A stretch of DNA of 38,151 nucleotides from Phycisphaeraceae bacterium (GCA_028280965.1 JANQKT010000121.1:1-38151), one strand, 5' to 3'; counted from the stretch's first letter, positions 14,953-23,218 are shown. Translations and numbers: made by a program. The notes: generated by a model from the sequence alone, not told the origin.

Positions 14953-17073
14953 TCACGCCGCGTCGTTGGCCTTCTTCGATGCTGGCTCATCCGGCGTGAC
15001 GCCTTGGAACGCGGCGTGCTGCGCCTTGCGCTTCACCTCGTTGAGCTGGGCCTCGAGCCGGCTGACGGCGAGGTCCACCATGCTCTGGGCACCGTCGCGC
15101 AGCTCGCCGATGCGTCGGCGGAGGGTCTGCTCGGCCTGGTCCACGACCTCGCGGGTCTGCGGCTCGATGTGGCTGGCCTGGGCCTTGACCTGGCGGGCGA
15201 CGACCTCGATCATCGACCGCGACGCGTCGCGCAGCTCGCCGATGTTGCCCCGCAAGGTCGCCTCGGCCTGCCGCAGCGCCTCGGCGGAGATGTCCTCGAA
15301 CTCGCGCAGCTTGTCGTCCAGGTCCGCCTGGGCCCGGGCCGCGGTCTGCTCGGCGGACTTCGCCAGCGCGTCGATCGACTCGGCGACCGCCTTGCCCGAC
15401 GACTCGGCGAGCTCGACGATCTTGGTGACACGCATCGCGGCGTCCTGCTCGACCTTGTTCAGCCGGCCGTCCACCGCGGCGATCGTCTCGTTGGTCGAGT
15501 TGGTCGCCAGCGCGATCCGCTGGGTGATGCCCGACTCGAACCCGGCCAGGCGCTGCTGCGCCTCGGCGATCGCGGACTCGGCCATGCGTAGCGCCTCGTC
15601 TTCGAACCGGCGCGTCGTCTTCTCGTAGCCGGCCAGACGCTGGCGTGACTCCTCGATCCCGTCCTCGACCTCGTCGTCGATCGCCTGCAGACGCGTCAAC
15701 GCGTTGGTCTGATACTCCTCGAGCTTGCGGTCCGAGACCTTGATCGCCGCGTCCACCGCCGTCGCGGCGCTGCGGTGGATGTGGTCGGCGGTCTGCTCGA
15801 TGACTTGCTGCGCCTTCTCGACACGCTGGTCCGCAAGGTCGCCGAGCCGCTTGAACTCCGCGTCGATCTTCGCGATCGCCTGCTCGGGCTCGATGCTGTA
15901 TTCGCTGACCGCGTCGCGCAGCTGCTGCCTGAACTGCTCGAGCGTCTGCTGCTGATTGGTCTTGCGGTCCTGCTCGATCTTCTCGATGAGCTGCTCGTAC
16001 CGGCCGAGCGCGTCGATCCGGGCGTCGTCGAGCTTGGCGATCAGGCCCTCGACGTAGCCGCCGGCGTCGTCCTCGGCCTCGCTGAGGTACGCGTCCAGCG
16101 CCTGGGCGACCTTGTCGCGCATGATCTGCTGGGCGCTGACCAGCGTCTTCTCGTCCTGGCCGGTCGCGATCTCCTCGGCCTGCTTGGCGACCGCTTCACG
16201 CAGCGCGTTCATCTGCTGCTGCACCTGCTCTTCCAGCCGGGCGGGCAACGCCCCGGCGAGCTCGTCGGCCCGGGCCTGCGCGTCGCCGACGATCTGGTTG
16301 AACCGGTCGGTCAGCGGGCTGAGCGCCTCGTCGACATCGACATCCAGCTCCGCGATGCGCGCCTGGATCGCCTCGCCGATCTGCGCCTGCTGGTCATGGA
16401 GGTGCCGATCAAGCTCGGCCTTGACCGGGCCGGCGAGGTCGGCGGCCTGCTCCTTCGCGGCGCGCAGCGCGCCCAGCAGGTGCTTGTCCACCGCCTCGTT
16501 GGCCTGCTTGTGCATCTGCTGCATCCGCGCGATGCGTTTGTCGATCTGCTCGTCGAGCGCGGTGAGCTGCTTGAGCCGCTCGGCGATCGGCGCTTCGGAA
16601 TCGGCCAGGTGCTGACGCACGTCCTCGGCGACCTGGCCGGCGGACATCTTGACGTGCTGCTTGGCTGCATCGACGTGCGCCTTGAAGTGCTGGGCCTGCT
16701 CGACCTGGATCGTAAACGCGGCGGTCGCTTCGGTGATCGTGTGCCTAAGCGACTCGAGGTATTGGGTCCGGCTGTCGATGTCCTGCTGGGCCTGCTCGAG
16801 CGCATCGAGCTTCTCGGAGACGACCTGATCCAGGCGCTCGACCTGCTGGCTGAGCTCCGTCAGCTTCGCATCGTTCGGTGCGGAAACGCCAGGCGTTGAT
16901 GTTGTACCGCCGTTAACGGGCAGGTCGGCGGAGTGCTTGACCAGGCGCGCGAGCTTGAGCCGCTCTTCCCGGGCGCGGTCGGCGGCGAGGCGCAGCTCAT
17001 CGAGCAGCGCCTGGCTGGAGGCCTGGGGCGAGTTGGCCGGGTGGTTGGACGGTCCGGGCTTGGACTTGGACAC
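14953..17073 (-). CDS. Long coiled-coil protein of unknown function
   Basis: 706 residues, almost entirely predicted alpha-helical and rich in Ala, Gln, Glu, Asp, Leu and Arg, with heptad-like spacing from about residue 70 to 690. No signal peptide, membrane segment or enzyme motif is seen. The N-terminal 40 residues (Ser/Pro/Asn-rich, Lys-rich) and the C-terminal tail (EPASKKANDAA) look disordered. Recurrent DxxIxxRI.. and AExTLRxxIGELRDxxxSM units near residues 600-680 suggest internal duplication, as in apolipoprotein-like or chromosome-partition-like coiled coils. GTG start with GGAGGG upstream. It lies upstream of fumC on the same strand but is separated from it by a REPIN. A structural or scaffolding role is only a guess. 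Confidence 0.85.
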   Translation of the reverse strand: MSKSKPGPSNHPANSPQASSQALLDELRLAADRAREERLKLARLVKHSADLPVNGGTTSTPGVSAPNDAKLTELSQQVERLDQVVSEKLDALEQAQQDIDSRTQYLESLRHTITEATAAFTIQVEQAQHFKAHVDAAKQHVKMSAGQVAEDVRQHLADSEAPIAERLKQLTALDEQIDKRIARMQQMHKQANEAVDKHLLGALRAAKEQAADLAGPVKAELDRHLHDQQAQIGEAIQARIAELDVDVDEALSPLTDRFNQIVGDAQARADELAGALPARLEEQVQQQMNALREAVAKQAEEIATGQDEKTLVSAQQIMRDKVAQALDAYLSEAEDDAGGYVEGLIAKLDDARIDALGRYEQLIEKIEQDRKTNQQQTLEQFRQQLRDAVSEYSIEPEQAIAKIDAEFKRLGDLADQRVEKAQQVIEQTADHIHRSAATAVDAAIKVSDRKLEEYQTNALTRLQAIDDEVEDGIEESRQRLAGYEKTTRRFEDEALRMAESAIAEAQQRLAGFESGITQRIALATNSTNETIAAVDGRLNKVEQDAAMRVTKIVELAESSGKAVAESIDALAKSAEQTAARAQADLDDKLREFEDISAEALRQAEATLRGNIGELRDASRSMIEVVARQVKAQASHIEPQTREVVDQAEQTLRRRIGELRDGAQSMVDLAVSRLEAQLNEVKRKAQHAAFQGVTPDEPASKKANDAA

Positions 17074-17251
17074 GGGCGAGCCCTCCGCGAATCGGGCGTA
17101 AAGGAGAAGCGTGCCCCGCGCAGCGCGAGGCGTCCGGACGACCCCTAAGCGGCTTATCGGCCCGGGCCGAGAACACGATGTAAAACAGGGATGCCCGCCG
17201 GGTTATCGGCCTAAACGGCGTAGCGATGACCGAGATTCACTGCATGCACAA

Positions 17252-17340
17252 GGTGACAGCCCCTCTGTAGAGAGGGGCTGTCACCGCCTCTCGTTCACTG
17301 CGAACTTGCGGGGAACTCCCCAGGCGTTACAAACAACGCC
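17252..17340 (+). promoter_or_regulatory. Three consecutive hairpins in the leader of the antiporter gene
   Basis: The first is a perfect 15-bp stem with a 4-base loop (17252-17266 paired with 17271-17285). The second is GGGGAACTCCCC (17310-17321). The third is GGCGTT-ACAAAC-AACGCC (17323-17340). The start codon follows 28 bases later. No T-run follows the first hairpin, so it is not an ordinary terminator. It could be a cation- or pH-responsive RNA leader or a protein-binding site; neither is shown. Confidence 0.5.
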
Positions 17341-17368
17341 AAGACAGTCACCCAGCCGAACCCCAGCC

Positions 17369-18679
17369 ATGACCTTCTTCGACATCGCGGGCGTCCTCGT
17401 CGGCCTCGCCGCCCTGCTCGCCTTCCTCAACCACAAGCTGCTGAAGCTGCCGACCACCGTCGGGCTGATGCTGCTGGCGCTCCTGCACGCCGCCGGCGTG
17501 CTCGCCGTCGGGCAGGTGTACCCACCCGCGCTCGACGCCGCCGAGCGGCTGATCGGCTCGATCGACTTCAACCAGACGCTGATGCAGGGCATGCTCGGCT
17601 ACCTGCTCTTCGCAGGCGCGCTGCACGTCAACCTCAGCGAGCTGCGCAAGCAGACGCTGGTCATCGCCCTGCTCGCGACCGCCGGCGTGCTCGCGACGAC
17701 GTTTATCGTCGGCGGGCTGGCCTTCCTCATCGCTCAGCACCTCCTGCAGATCGAGATCAAGTTCATCTACTGCCTGCTGTTCGGCTCGATCGTCGCGCCG
17801 ACCGACCCGATCGCGGTGCTGGGGATCGTCAAGAAGCTGGGCGCACCCAAGACACTCGAAACCAAGATCGCGGGCGAATCACTTTTTAACGATGGCGTCG
17901 GCGTGGTGGTGTTTATCGCGCTGCTGGGGATCGCGGGGCTGGGCGGGCATGGCGACGGGCACAGCGAGACCGGCGCAGTAGAAGTCGCCAGGCTCTTCGC
18001 ACTCGAAGCCGGCGGCGGCATCGCGTTCGGCTTCGTGCTCGGCCTGCTCGCGTTTGCGCTCTTGCGTTCCATCGACCACTACGCCACCGAGATCCTCATC
18101 TCCCTGGCCGTCGTCACCGGCGGGTACGCGCTGGCGATGAAGCTGCACCTCTCCGGCCCGCTGGCGATGGTCGTCGCCGGGCTGATCCTGGGCAACCACG
18201 GACGGACGCTCGCGATGTCCGACAAGACGCGCGGGCACCTCGACACGTTTTGGGAGTTGGTTGACGAACTCTTAAACGCCGTGCTGTTCGTGCTCATCGG
18301 GCTGGAGGTGCTGGTGCTGTCGTTCAAGGGCGAGTACCTGATCGCCGGGGCGCTGGCGATCCCCGCGGCGCTGTTGGCAAGGTTCCTGTCGGTCGGCAGT
18401 GTCGTCACCGTCTTGAAGAAGGCAACGGGCAAGGAGTTCACGCCACACGCCATCAAGGTCATGACCTGGGGCGGACTGCGCGGCGGGATCAGCGTCGCGC
18501 TCGCGCTCTCACTCAAAGAAGAAATCCACACTACCCAGTCCAGCTACGACAACGTCGGCGAGCTCATCCTCACGATGACCTACGCCGTCGTCGCCTTCTC
18601 CATCCTCGTCGGCGGGCTGACGATGGGGCCGATGCTGCGCAAGCTAGGACTCGCGGGGCAGAGCAAAGACGCGCACTAA
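17369..18679 (+). CDS. Cation/proton antiporter of the CPA1 (NhaP) family
   Basis: Exchanges Na+ or K+ for protons across the cytoplasmic membrane. 436 residues with about twelve membrane segments. The ion-binding region is [19 protein letters not shown] followed by [17 protein letters not shown], where the Asp pair of TDP and ND is characteristic of CPA1. [16 protein letters not shown] is the conserved later segment with the essential Arg. The N-terminus [20 protein letters not shown] is the first helix. The frame is open to 17111, but ATG 17369 starts just before the first helix and lies after the hairpin leader. No cytosolic regulatory domain is attached. Convergent with the YceI/FGE-like gene. 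Confidence 0.93.
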   Translation: MTFFDIAGVLVGLAALLAFLNHKLLKLPTTVGLMLLALLHAAGVLAVGQVYPPALDAAERLIGSIDFNQTLMQGMLGYLLFAGALHVNLSELRKQTLVIALLATAGVLATTFIVGGLAFLIAQHLLQIEIKFIYCLLFGSIVAPTDPIAVLGIVKKLGAPKTLETKIAGESLFNDGVGVVVFIALLGIAGLGGHGDGHSETGAVEVARLFALEAGGGIAFGFVLGLLAFALLRSIDHYATEILISLAVVTGGYALAMKLHLSGPLAMVVAGLILGNHGRTLAMSDKTRGHLDTFWELVDELLNAVLFVLIGLEVLVLSFKGEYLIAGALAIPAALLARFLSVGSVVTVLKKATGKEFTPHAIKVMTWGGLRGGISVALALSLKEEIHTTQSSYDNVGELILTMTYAVVAFSILVGGLTMGPMLRKLGLAGQSKDAH

Positions 18680-18705
18680 AACGCGGCAAGCCCTCTGATA
18701 TCCGA

Positions 18706-20400
18706 TCACCCCCCCTTCGGCGGGTTCACCGCCACGCTCGCCGGCTCGCAGACCAGGCGGATGCCGGTGTAGTGGAAGTCACTGACCCAAAACCGACCCT
18801 TCGGGATCTGCGGGTGCGTCGCGTTCCAGACTTCCACATCTTCCACCGCTTGCCAGTCTTCGGTGATGCGGTCGGCGGGTGAAAAGAAGTGCCCGCCGAC
18901 GACCACGCGGTCAACGCCCGTTCCGGTCACCCACTCGCAAGCGTTTCCAAACATGTCGTAGAGACCAATGGCGTTGGGTTTTTTTGAACCGATCAGGCCG
19001 GTCATCGGCTTGCCGAAGTCGTCATAATCTCTGTTGCCGCTGTGCCAAGCCGAGTCATCGAGGTTTTCCGGCAGCCCGCCGCCCAGCTTCATCGCGTGAC
19101 GCCACTCCTCGATGCTTGGCAGCCGGTAGCGCCGGCCGGTTTTCTCACTAAGCCACTTGCAATACTGCACCGCGGTCAGCCTCGACACCGCGATCGCGGG
19201 CCGTTGATCCGTCGGAACGTCTATCAGCTGAGCCGGTTCTTGATATAGCGGCGACGGCCGGACGCCCTGCTCGATCAACTGGGCGATGTCGTGCGGCGAC
19301 ACGCCCGCCTGATCCAGGTCATTGCAGTACATCCACCGCCTGAACATGGCCCACGACACTTCGTGCGTGGCCATATAAAACGGAGCGATCTCCTGCTCGG
19401 CGTCCCCGGGCACCAGCACCATGACAAACCCAACGGGCCCGTCATCACCTTCTGCAAAATCGGTGTACGCCTCGGGCAATGCTGCCGTATCGACTTCGGC
19501 CTGGCCTGCGGGTGGCGCCGAAGCGAGCCGGTCTGCGTTCTCTTCTAGTACCTCGACGCGCCGGACTACGGTCTTGAGCACATTGATCTCGGCGGCCGCC
19601 TGGCGCAGTTGTTCCTGCTGCTGCTCGACGACCTGCGCGAGCTCGCTGATCACCGCCGCCGGGTCCGGCGACGCCGTGACGCGGACCGACAAAACGACCT
19701 CATCCTCAACCTCCGAGGTGATACCGCCGATCGTGCCAGCGAGGCTGGCGTCGCGTTCCTCGACGGCATAGTCGCTGCGCAGGATCGTGAAGGATGCGTC
19801 GATCGTGAGCGACTGGCCGGAGAAACTCAGCTCCGCCGGGATCGTCAGCGGCTTGGTGATGCCGTTGAGCGTAAACTCGCCAACGAGATCGTGCGTTTGC
19901 GACGGCGTTGCAGCATTGTTTGGGCTGATCTCGCTGCACCGGAACACCGCGGTCGGGTGATCCTCGATATCGAACCACTTCTCCTTGGTCGTCACGGTCG
20001 TCGTCAGCGCCTGCGTATCGGTCCGAAGCGAGCGCGTGTCGAACACCGCCTCGACGGCGAGCAGCTCTTGATCGTCGGGGCGGTAGAGCACGGCCCCGGC
20101 GATCTGGTCCCAGGTGCCCTCGTGGACCTCGCGCCCGCCGGGAATTTTTTTGCCGCAGGTAAAGGTCACGCGCGTGTTGCCGCCCTGCTGCGCGGCCTTG
20201 AGCGGGACAGCGAGATCACCGGCCTCGGCATCGACCTTAACGCTCGCGACTTCTTGGATGTCGCTGTACTTCGCGTCGAGCGCTGCGTCGGCCTGGTACT
20301 CGGCGGGCTTGTTGAGGTTGGCGAGCATCAGCGCCGCGCCGGCGACAGTGAAATTAACAGCCAGCACGGCGACGAGCGCCGCGGTCGTCTTGCGTGACAT
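18706..20400 (-). CDS. YceI-like lipocalin domain fused to a formylglycine-generating-enzyme-like domain
   Basis: 564 residues. Residues 8-29 are a signal peptide or anchor. About 74-243 is a YceI-like beta-barrel (TFTCGKKIPGGREVHEGTW, DHPTAVFRCSEI, LVGEFTLNGITKPLTIPAEL), a fold that binds isoprenoid or fatty-acyl ligands in the periplasm. About 247-292 is a Gln/Glu-rich coiled coil. About 322-556 is an FGE-sulfatase-type domain (FYMATHEVSWAMFRRW, YRLPSIEEWRHAM, GLYDMFGNACEWV, TGIRLVCEP). The segment where FGE has its GGSW and catalytic Cys reads GGHFFSPADR, so sulfatase-activating chemistry is unlikely; many bacterial FGE-like domains are binding modules. GGAG lies 8 bases before the ATG. 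The function of the combined protein is unknown. Confidence 0.85.
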   Translation of the reverse strand: MSRKTTAALVAVLAVNFTVAGAALMLANLNKPAEYQADAALDAKYSDIQEVASVKVDAEAGDLAVPLKAAQQGGNTRVTFTCGKKIPGGREVHEGTWDQIAGAVLYRPDDQELLAVEAVFDTRSLRTDTQALTTTVTTKEKWFDIEDHPTAVFRCSEISPNNAATPSQTHDLVGEFTLNGITKPLTIPAELSFSGQSLTIDASFTILRSDYAVEERDASLAGTIGGITSEVEDEVVLSVRVTASPDPAAVISELAQVVEQQQEQLRQAAAEINVLKTVVRRVEVLEENADRLASAPPAGQAEVDTAALPEAYTDFAEGDDGPVGFVMVLVPGDAEQEIAPFYMATHEVSWAMFRRWMYCNDLDQAGVSPHDIAQLIEQGVRPSPLYQEPAQLIDVPTDQRPAIAVSRLTAVQYCKWLSEKTGRRYRLPSIEEWRHAMKLGGGLPENLDDSAWHSGNRDYDDFGKPMTGLIGSKKPNAIGLYDMFGNACEWVTGTGVDRVVVGGHFFSPADRITEDWQAVEDVEVWNATHPQIPKGRFWVSDFHYTGIRLVCEPASVAVNPPKGG

Positions 20401-20647
20401 AACCGGTCTCCGAAAAAGTTGGAAGTGAAAATGAGTTTTACGACACCATGAAACCCACCCCGGGAAGCCCCGGAACCTTCCGGGGATGGGCCCCGCGCCG
20501 CTCGGCCGCAGGGGTAAGCAGACGCGCCGCGCACACGCCCGTTACACGCCTTGCTTGTTTTTCTTTCACCGCCGCGTCACAATGCCCCGCCCGCGGCGCA
20601 CGGACGACGCCGAATCAACACGCCAATCCACACGGACCGACCCCCTT
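20401..20647. other. Divergent promoter region with hairpin upstream of metK
   Basis: The gap between the divergent YceI/FGE-like gene and metK. A perfect hairpin CCCCGGAA-CC-TTCCGGGG lies at 20468-20485, about 160 bases upstream of metK. The rest includes a pyrimidine-rich stretch (about 20550-20580). I could not match any known SAM- or SAH-sensing riboswitch consensus. The metK frame remains open from 20486, but the conserved N-terminus begins at 20648. Confidence 0.5.
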
Positions 20648-21946
20648 ATGGCCAAGCTCCACGAAAACTACTTCTTCACCAGCGAATCCGTCTCGATGGG
20701 CCACCCCGACAAGGTCGCCGACCAGATCAGCGACGCCGTCCTCGATTCGCTTCTCAAGCACGACCCGATGGCCCGCGTCGCGTGCGAGACATTCGTCACC
20801 ACCGGGCTGGTCATGGTCGGCGGGGAGATCACGGTCCACAACACCAAGGCCGAGCTCGCGCTCGCCAATGCCGAGGACACCGTCCGCGAGACGATCCGCA
20901 GGATCGGGTACACCGGTGACATCGGCATGCAGTTTGATGCGGACAACTGCGGCGTCCTACGCACGATCCACAGCCAGTCGGCGGACATCAGCCAGGGCGT
21001 CAGCGAAGGCGAGGGCGTTGACAAGGAACAGGGCGCGGGCGACCAGGGCCTGATGTTCGGCTTCGCGTGCAAGGAGACGCCGGACCTGATGCCGCTGCCG
21101 ATTGATCTGAGCCACAAGATGGTCGCGAAGCACGCCGCGGTCCGCTGCGCCAAGACACCCAAAATCAAGGGGCTTCGGCCGGACGCGAAGAGCCAGGTCA
21201 CGGTCGAGTACGATATCGATAACAAGCCGGTGCGGATCGACGCGGTTGTTTTATCAACCCAGCACACGCCGGACTGGAACGGCGAAGCGAAGCAGAAGAA
21301 GCTCGGCAAGGAGGTATTCAAGCACATCATCGAGCCCTGCCTGCCCGCGAAGCTCTACAAGAAGGGCACGAAGCTTGTCTTCAACCCGACCACGACGACG
21401 CGCATCCCCGCGGGCGCGCTGAAGGTCTTCGTCAACCCGACGGGCCAGTTCGAGATCGGCGGGCCGCACGGCGACGTCGGCCTCACCGGCCGGAAGATCA
21501 TCGTCGATACCTACGGCGGACGCGGTCGCCATGGCGGCGGCGCGTTCTCCGGCAAGGACCCTTCGAAGGTGGATCGCTCTGCTGCTTACATGGCGCGCTA
21601 CATCGCCAAGAACCTGGTCAAGGCCGGCATCTGCGACGTCTGCGAGGTCCAGCTCTCTTATGCGATCGGTGTCGCCGAGCCGACATCTATTCATATCGAC
21701 ACCTACAAAACCGGCCGGGTCCCCGAACCGCAGATCCGCAAGATCGTCCGCGACCTCATCCCGCTGACACCGAGCGGCATCCTCAGGCACCTCAAGCTCC
21801 GTGCCCCGATCTTCTCGGAGACCGCGGCCCACGGCCACTTCGGCCGAAGACCCGGCAAGATCAAGATCAACGGCAAGACGCACGAGACGTTTACCTGGGA
21901 GAAGACGGATCTCGCGGCGAAACTGAGGAAGGCGGCGGGGTTGTAG
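20648..21946 (+). CDS. metK: S-adenosylmethionine synthetase
   Basis: Makes S-adenosylmethionine from methionine and ATP, with loss of pyrophosphate and phosphate. The N-terminal [20 protein letters not shown] is the ATP-binding motif. [20 protein letters not shown] is the family signature hexapeptide region, and [20 protein letters not shown] is the P-loop-like glycine-rich motif. At 432 residues it is longer than the usual 380-400, with extra residues mainly around 170-260 ([35 protein letters not shown]) and at the C-terminus ([20 protein letters not shown]). No Shine-Dalgarno sequence precedes ATG 20648. The gene has no methionine-cycle neighbours. Confidence 0.96.
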   Translation: MAKLHENYFFTSESVSMGHPDKVADQISDAVLDSLLKHDPMARVACETFVTTGLVMVGGEITVHNTKAELALANAEDTVRETIRRIGYTGDIGMQFDADNCGVLRTIHSQSADISQGVSEGEGVDKEQGAGDQGLMFGFACKETPDLMPLPIDLSHKMVAKHAAVRCAKTPKIKGLRPDAKSQVTVEYDIDNKPVRIDAVVLSTQHTPDWNGEAKQKKLGKEVFKHIIEPCLPAKLYKKGTKLVFNPTTTTRIPAGALKVFVNPTGQFEIGGPHGDVGLTGRKIIVDTYGGRGRHGGGAFSGKDPSKVDRSAAYMARYIAKNLVKAGICDVCEVQLSYAIGVAEPTSIHIDTYKTGRVPEPQIRKIVRDLIPLTPSGILRHLKLRAPIFSETAAHGHFGRRPGKIKINGKTHETFTWEKTDLAAKLRKAAGL

Positions 21947-21964
21947 ATAAACGGCTCGCTGGTG

Positions 21965-21970
21965 TAAGGT
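21965..21970 (+). promoter_or_regulatory. -10-like box of a probable leaderless promoter, gene 21977
   Basis: TAAGGT-TGAGAT-ATG: a TANNNT hexamer exactly 6 bases before the start codon, without a Shine-Dalgarno sequence. Confidence 0.4.
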
Positions 21971-21976
21971 TGAGAT

Positions 21977-22447
21977 ATGCGTCCAACGAACCAACGGGAC
22001 TACTTCGCTGAGCTTTACATTGCCGGCTTACTTTCAGATGCCGGTTGGAACATTTACTTTCCGCATCGTGATATCGGTTTCGATTTCATCATCAGTAAAA
22101 CAACTGATGACACAACGATCCTCCGCCCCGTTCAAGTTAAAGGCAAATATCCTGAAGCAAGTAAGTCCAACAAATCGGCCTATGGATACGAAGGTCGGCT
22201 GACAGCGGTTCACCCAGAGATGGTGCTAGCAATCCCATATTTTTCTTCGGATGGGAGAAACACGCCTCCCCTCCATTCGGCTTTCATGCCATGGCCAACG
22301 ATTAAAACTCGTGATCGCGGTGGATATCGATGCGTCCCATGCTCATATCAAGATGGCATGGCGGTGCCGCGCCGTGACTTTTTGAACTATTTTGATGCGG
22401 AAGGGATCGTCGCAATTGACAAACTTGATTGGGCCAAACCCTCGTAG
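21977..22447 (+). CDS. Small protein with PD-(D/E)XK nuclease-like motif
   Basis: 156 residues, more A/T-rich in codon choice than its neighbours. The N-terminal helix contains E12. It is followed by GFD (D36) and, after a turn, PVQVKGK (Q53, K55). This E...GxD...QxK order matches PD-(D/E)XK-fold nucleases, such as Hjc-like and DUF4365-like proteins. The remaining residues (RLTAVHPEMVLAIPYFSSD, RCVPCSYQDGMAVPRRDFLN) are not recognised. It lies alone between metK and the RAYT/REPIN island, suggesting acquired accessory DNA. It could be an orphan nuclease, a defence component or a domesticated repair protein; there is no second component nearby. Confidence 0.75.
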   Translation: MRPTNQRDYFAELYIAGLLSDAGWNIYFPHRDIGFDFIISKTTDDTTILRPVQVKGKYPEASKSNKSAYGYEGRLTAVHPEMVLAIPYFSSDGRNTPPLHSAFMPWPTIKTRDRGGYRCVPCSYQDGMAVPRRDFLNYFDAEGIVAIDKLDWAKPS

Positions 22448-22460
22448 CTCTAAAAATCAA

Positions 22461-22555
22461 GGGGGACAGGCATTCCTGCCTGTCGTTCGGCGAAGCCGAA
22501 ACTCAACCCGTAATCAAGGCTGCGCCCTGTTGACAGGCAGGAATGCCTGTCCCCC
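22461..22555. repeat. REPIN, family 2, copy 1 (left flank of RAYT)
   Basis: Arms of 24 bases (22461-22484 and 22532-22555) are perfect reverse complements. Each is itself partly palindromic: GACAGGCATTCCTGCCTGTC. A small TTCGGC-GAA-GCCGAA hairpin follows the left arm. The pair encloses 47 bases. Nearly the same element recurs at 23052-23147 and a diverged-centre copy at 28752-28855. Confidence 0.9.
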
Positions 22556-22564
22556 ACCAGCATG

Positions 22565-22570
22565 TACAAT
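22565..22570 (+). promoter_or_regulatory. -10-like box directly upstream of the RAYT gene
   Basis: TGTACAAT-CAGAC-ATG: TACAAT ends 5 bases before the start codon, close to the leaderless spacing seen for four other genes. No Shine-Dalgarno sequence. Confidence 0.35.
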
Positions 22571-22575
22571 CAGAC

Positions 22576-23037
22576 ATGAAAGAGCGGAAGTTAACCCGCA
22601 CCCGAAGGCACCTGCCGCATTGGGATCTGCCGGGCAGCACCTACTTCGTCACGTTCCGGGTTTATCGCGGGCAGATGTCAGAAACTGAAAGGCAGTTGGT
22701 CCTGAATCACATTGTTTTAGGCGATGAGAAGTTCTATTGGCTTGTCGCAGTGGTGGTGATGCCGGACCATGTGCATCTGCTCATTCGACCGCGCGAAGGG
22801 TATTCGCTGCCGCGTGTCATGAAGGGGATGAAAGGCGTCTCAGCGAAGTTGGTTAACGAATTTCGCTCAACCGCTGGCACATTTTGGCAAGACGAGTATC
22901 ACGATCGGATTCTGCGATCGGAAGAGGAACTAAATGAGAAGGCGCGTTACTTGCTGGAAAACCCCGTCAGAGCCGGGCTGGTAAAAGTTAACGAGCGGTA
23001 CCCGTTCGTTGTTGACAATCTACCGCGTGAGACGTGA
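22576..23037 (+). CDS. REP-associated tyrosine transposase (RAYT, Y1/IS200-like)
   Basis: 153 residues; a single-domain HUH nuclease that nicks and rejoins single-stranded REP hairpins, found as a domesticated single-copy gene in many genomes. The HUH motif is H65-V66-H67 in VMPDHVHLLIRPREG. The C-terminal family block is FWQDEYHDRILRSEEELN followed by ARYLLENPVRAGLV; Y108 and Y125 are the candidate catalytic tyrosines. The N-terminal STYFVTFRVYRGQ is also typical. The frame is open from 22543, but that start lies inside the REPIN arm, so ATG 22576 was preferred. It is more A/T-rich than its neighbours. Its presumed substrates are the family 2 REPINs on both sides. Confidence 0.93.
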   Translation: MKERKLTRTRRHLPHWDLPGSTYFVTFRVYRGQMSETERQLVLNHIVLGDEKFYWLVAVVVMPDHVHLLIRPREGYSLPRVMKGMKGVSAKLVNEFRSTAGTFWQDEYHDRILRSEEELNEKARYLLENPVRAGLVKVNERYPFVVDNLPRET

Positions 23038-23051
23038 TGTCAATACTGAAA

Positions 23052-23147
23052 GGGGGACAGGCATTCCTGCCTGTCGTTCGGCGGCAGCCGAAGTTCAACT
23101 CGCGATCAGTGCTGCGCCCTGCTGACAGGCAGGAATGCCTGTCCCCC
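23052..23147. repeat. REPIN, family 2, copy 2 (right flank of RAYT)
   Basis: Arms at 23052-23075 and 23124-23147 are identical in sequence to copy 1. The centre is also very similar (TTCAACTCGCGATCAGTGC here, CTCAACCCGTAATCAAGGC there). It is in the same orientation as copy 1. Confidence 0.9.
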
Positions 23148-23212
23148 TGTTCTTTTGGACATGAACTGTGTGTTGGCAGTAGTCAGTCTGCCTAAGCGTG
23201 TTCCACTTCCGC

Positions 23213-23218
23213 TAAACT
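23213..23218 (+). promoter_or_regulatory. -10 box of a probable leaderless promoter, ptsI
   Basis: GCTAAACT-ACCCCC-ATG: TAAACT exactly 6 bases before the ptsI start codon, with no Shine-Dalgarno sequence. The hexamer and spacing are the same as for the ubiA-like gene and gene 5369-6031. Confidence 0.5.

Larger units (their letters stand above)
22461..23147 (+). mobile_element. RAYT locus: REP-associated transposase bracketed by two REPINs
   Basis: The transposase gene (22576-23037) is flanked within 21 and 14 bases by family 2 REPINs that agree in arms and largely in centre. This is the standard layout of a resident RAYT and the REP family it recognises. The unit between metK's small neighbour and ptsI therefore looks like one self-contained element of about 690 bases. 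Confidence 0.8.

Noticed and set aside
17252-17285. Rho-independent terminator.
   Set aside because: The 15-bp stem is followed by GCCTCTCG on one strand and preceded by TTGTGC-like sequence on the other; there is no T-run either way.
17111-17368. Upstream extension of the antiporter gene.
   Set aside because: The extra 86 residues are basic, low-complexity, run through the perfect hairpin, and precede the natural first membrane helix at 17369.
20401-20647. SAM or SAH riboswitch upstream of metK.
   Set aside because: I could not find the conserved cores of the SAM-I, SAM-II, SAM-IV or SAH classes; only one simple hairpin is clear.
22543-22575. Upstream start for the RAYT gene at 22543.
   Set aside because: That ATG lies within the REPIN arm and would add MPVPHQHVQSD from the repeat; the family N-terminus begins at 22576.
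22461-23147. Possible CRISPR array because of repeated 24-base units.
   Set aside because: The repeats are in inverted pairs, only two pairs occur here, they flank a RAYT gene, and spacing is not that of a spacer array; no cas genes are present.
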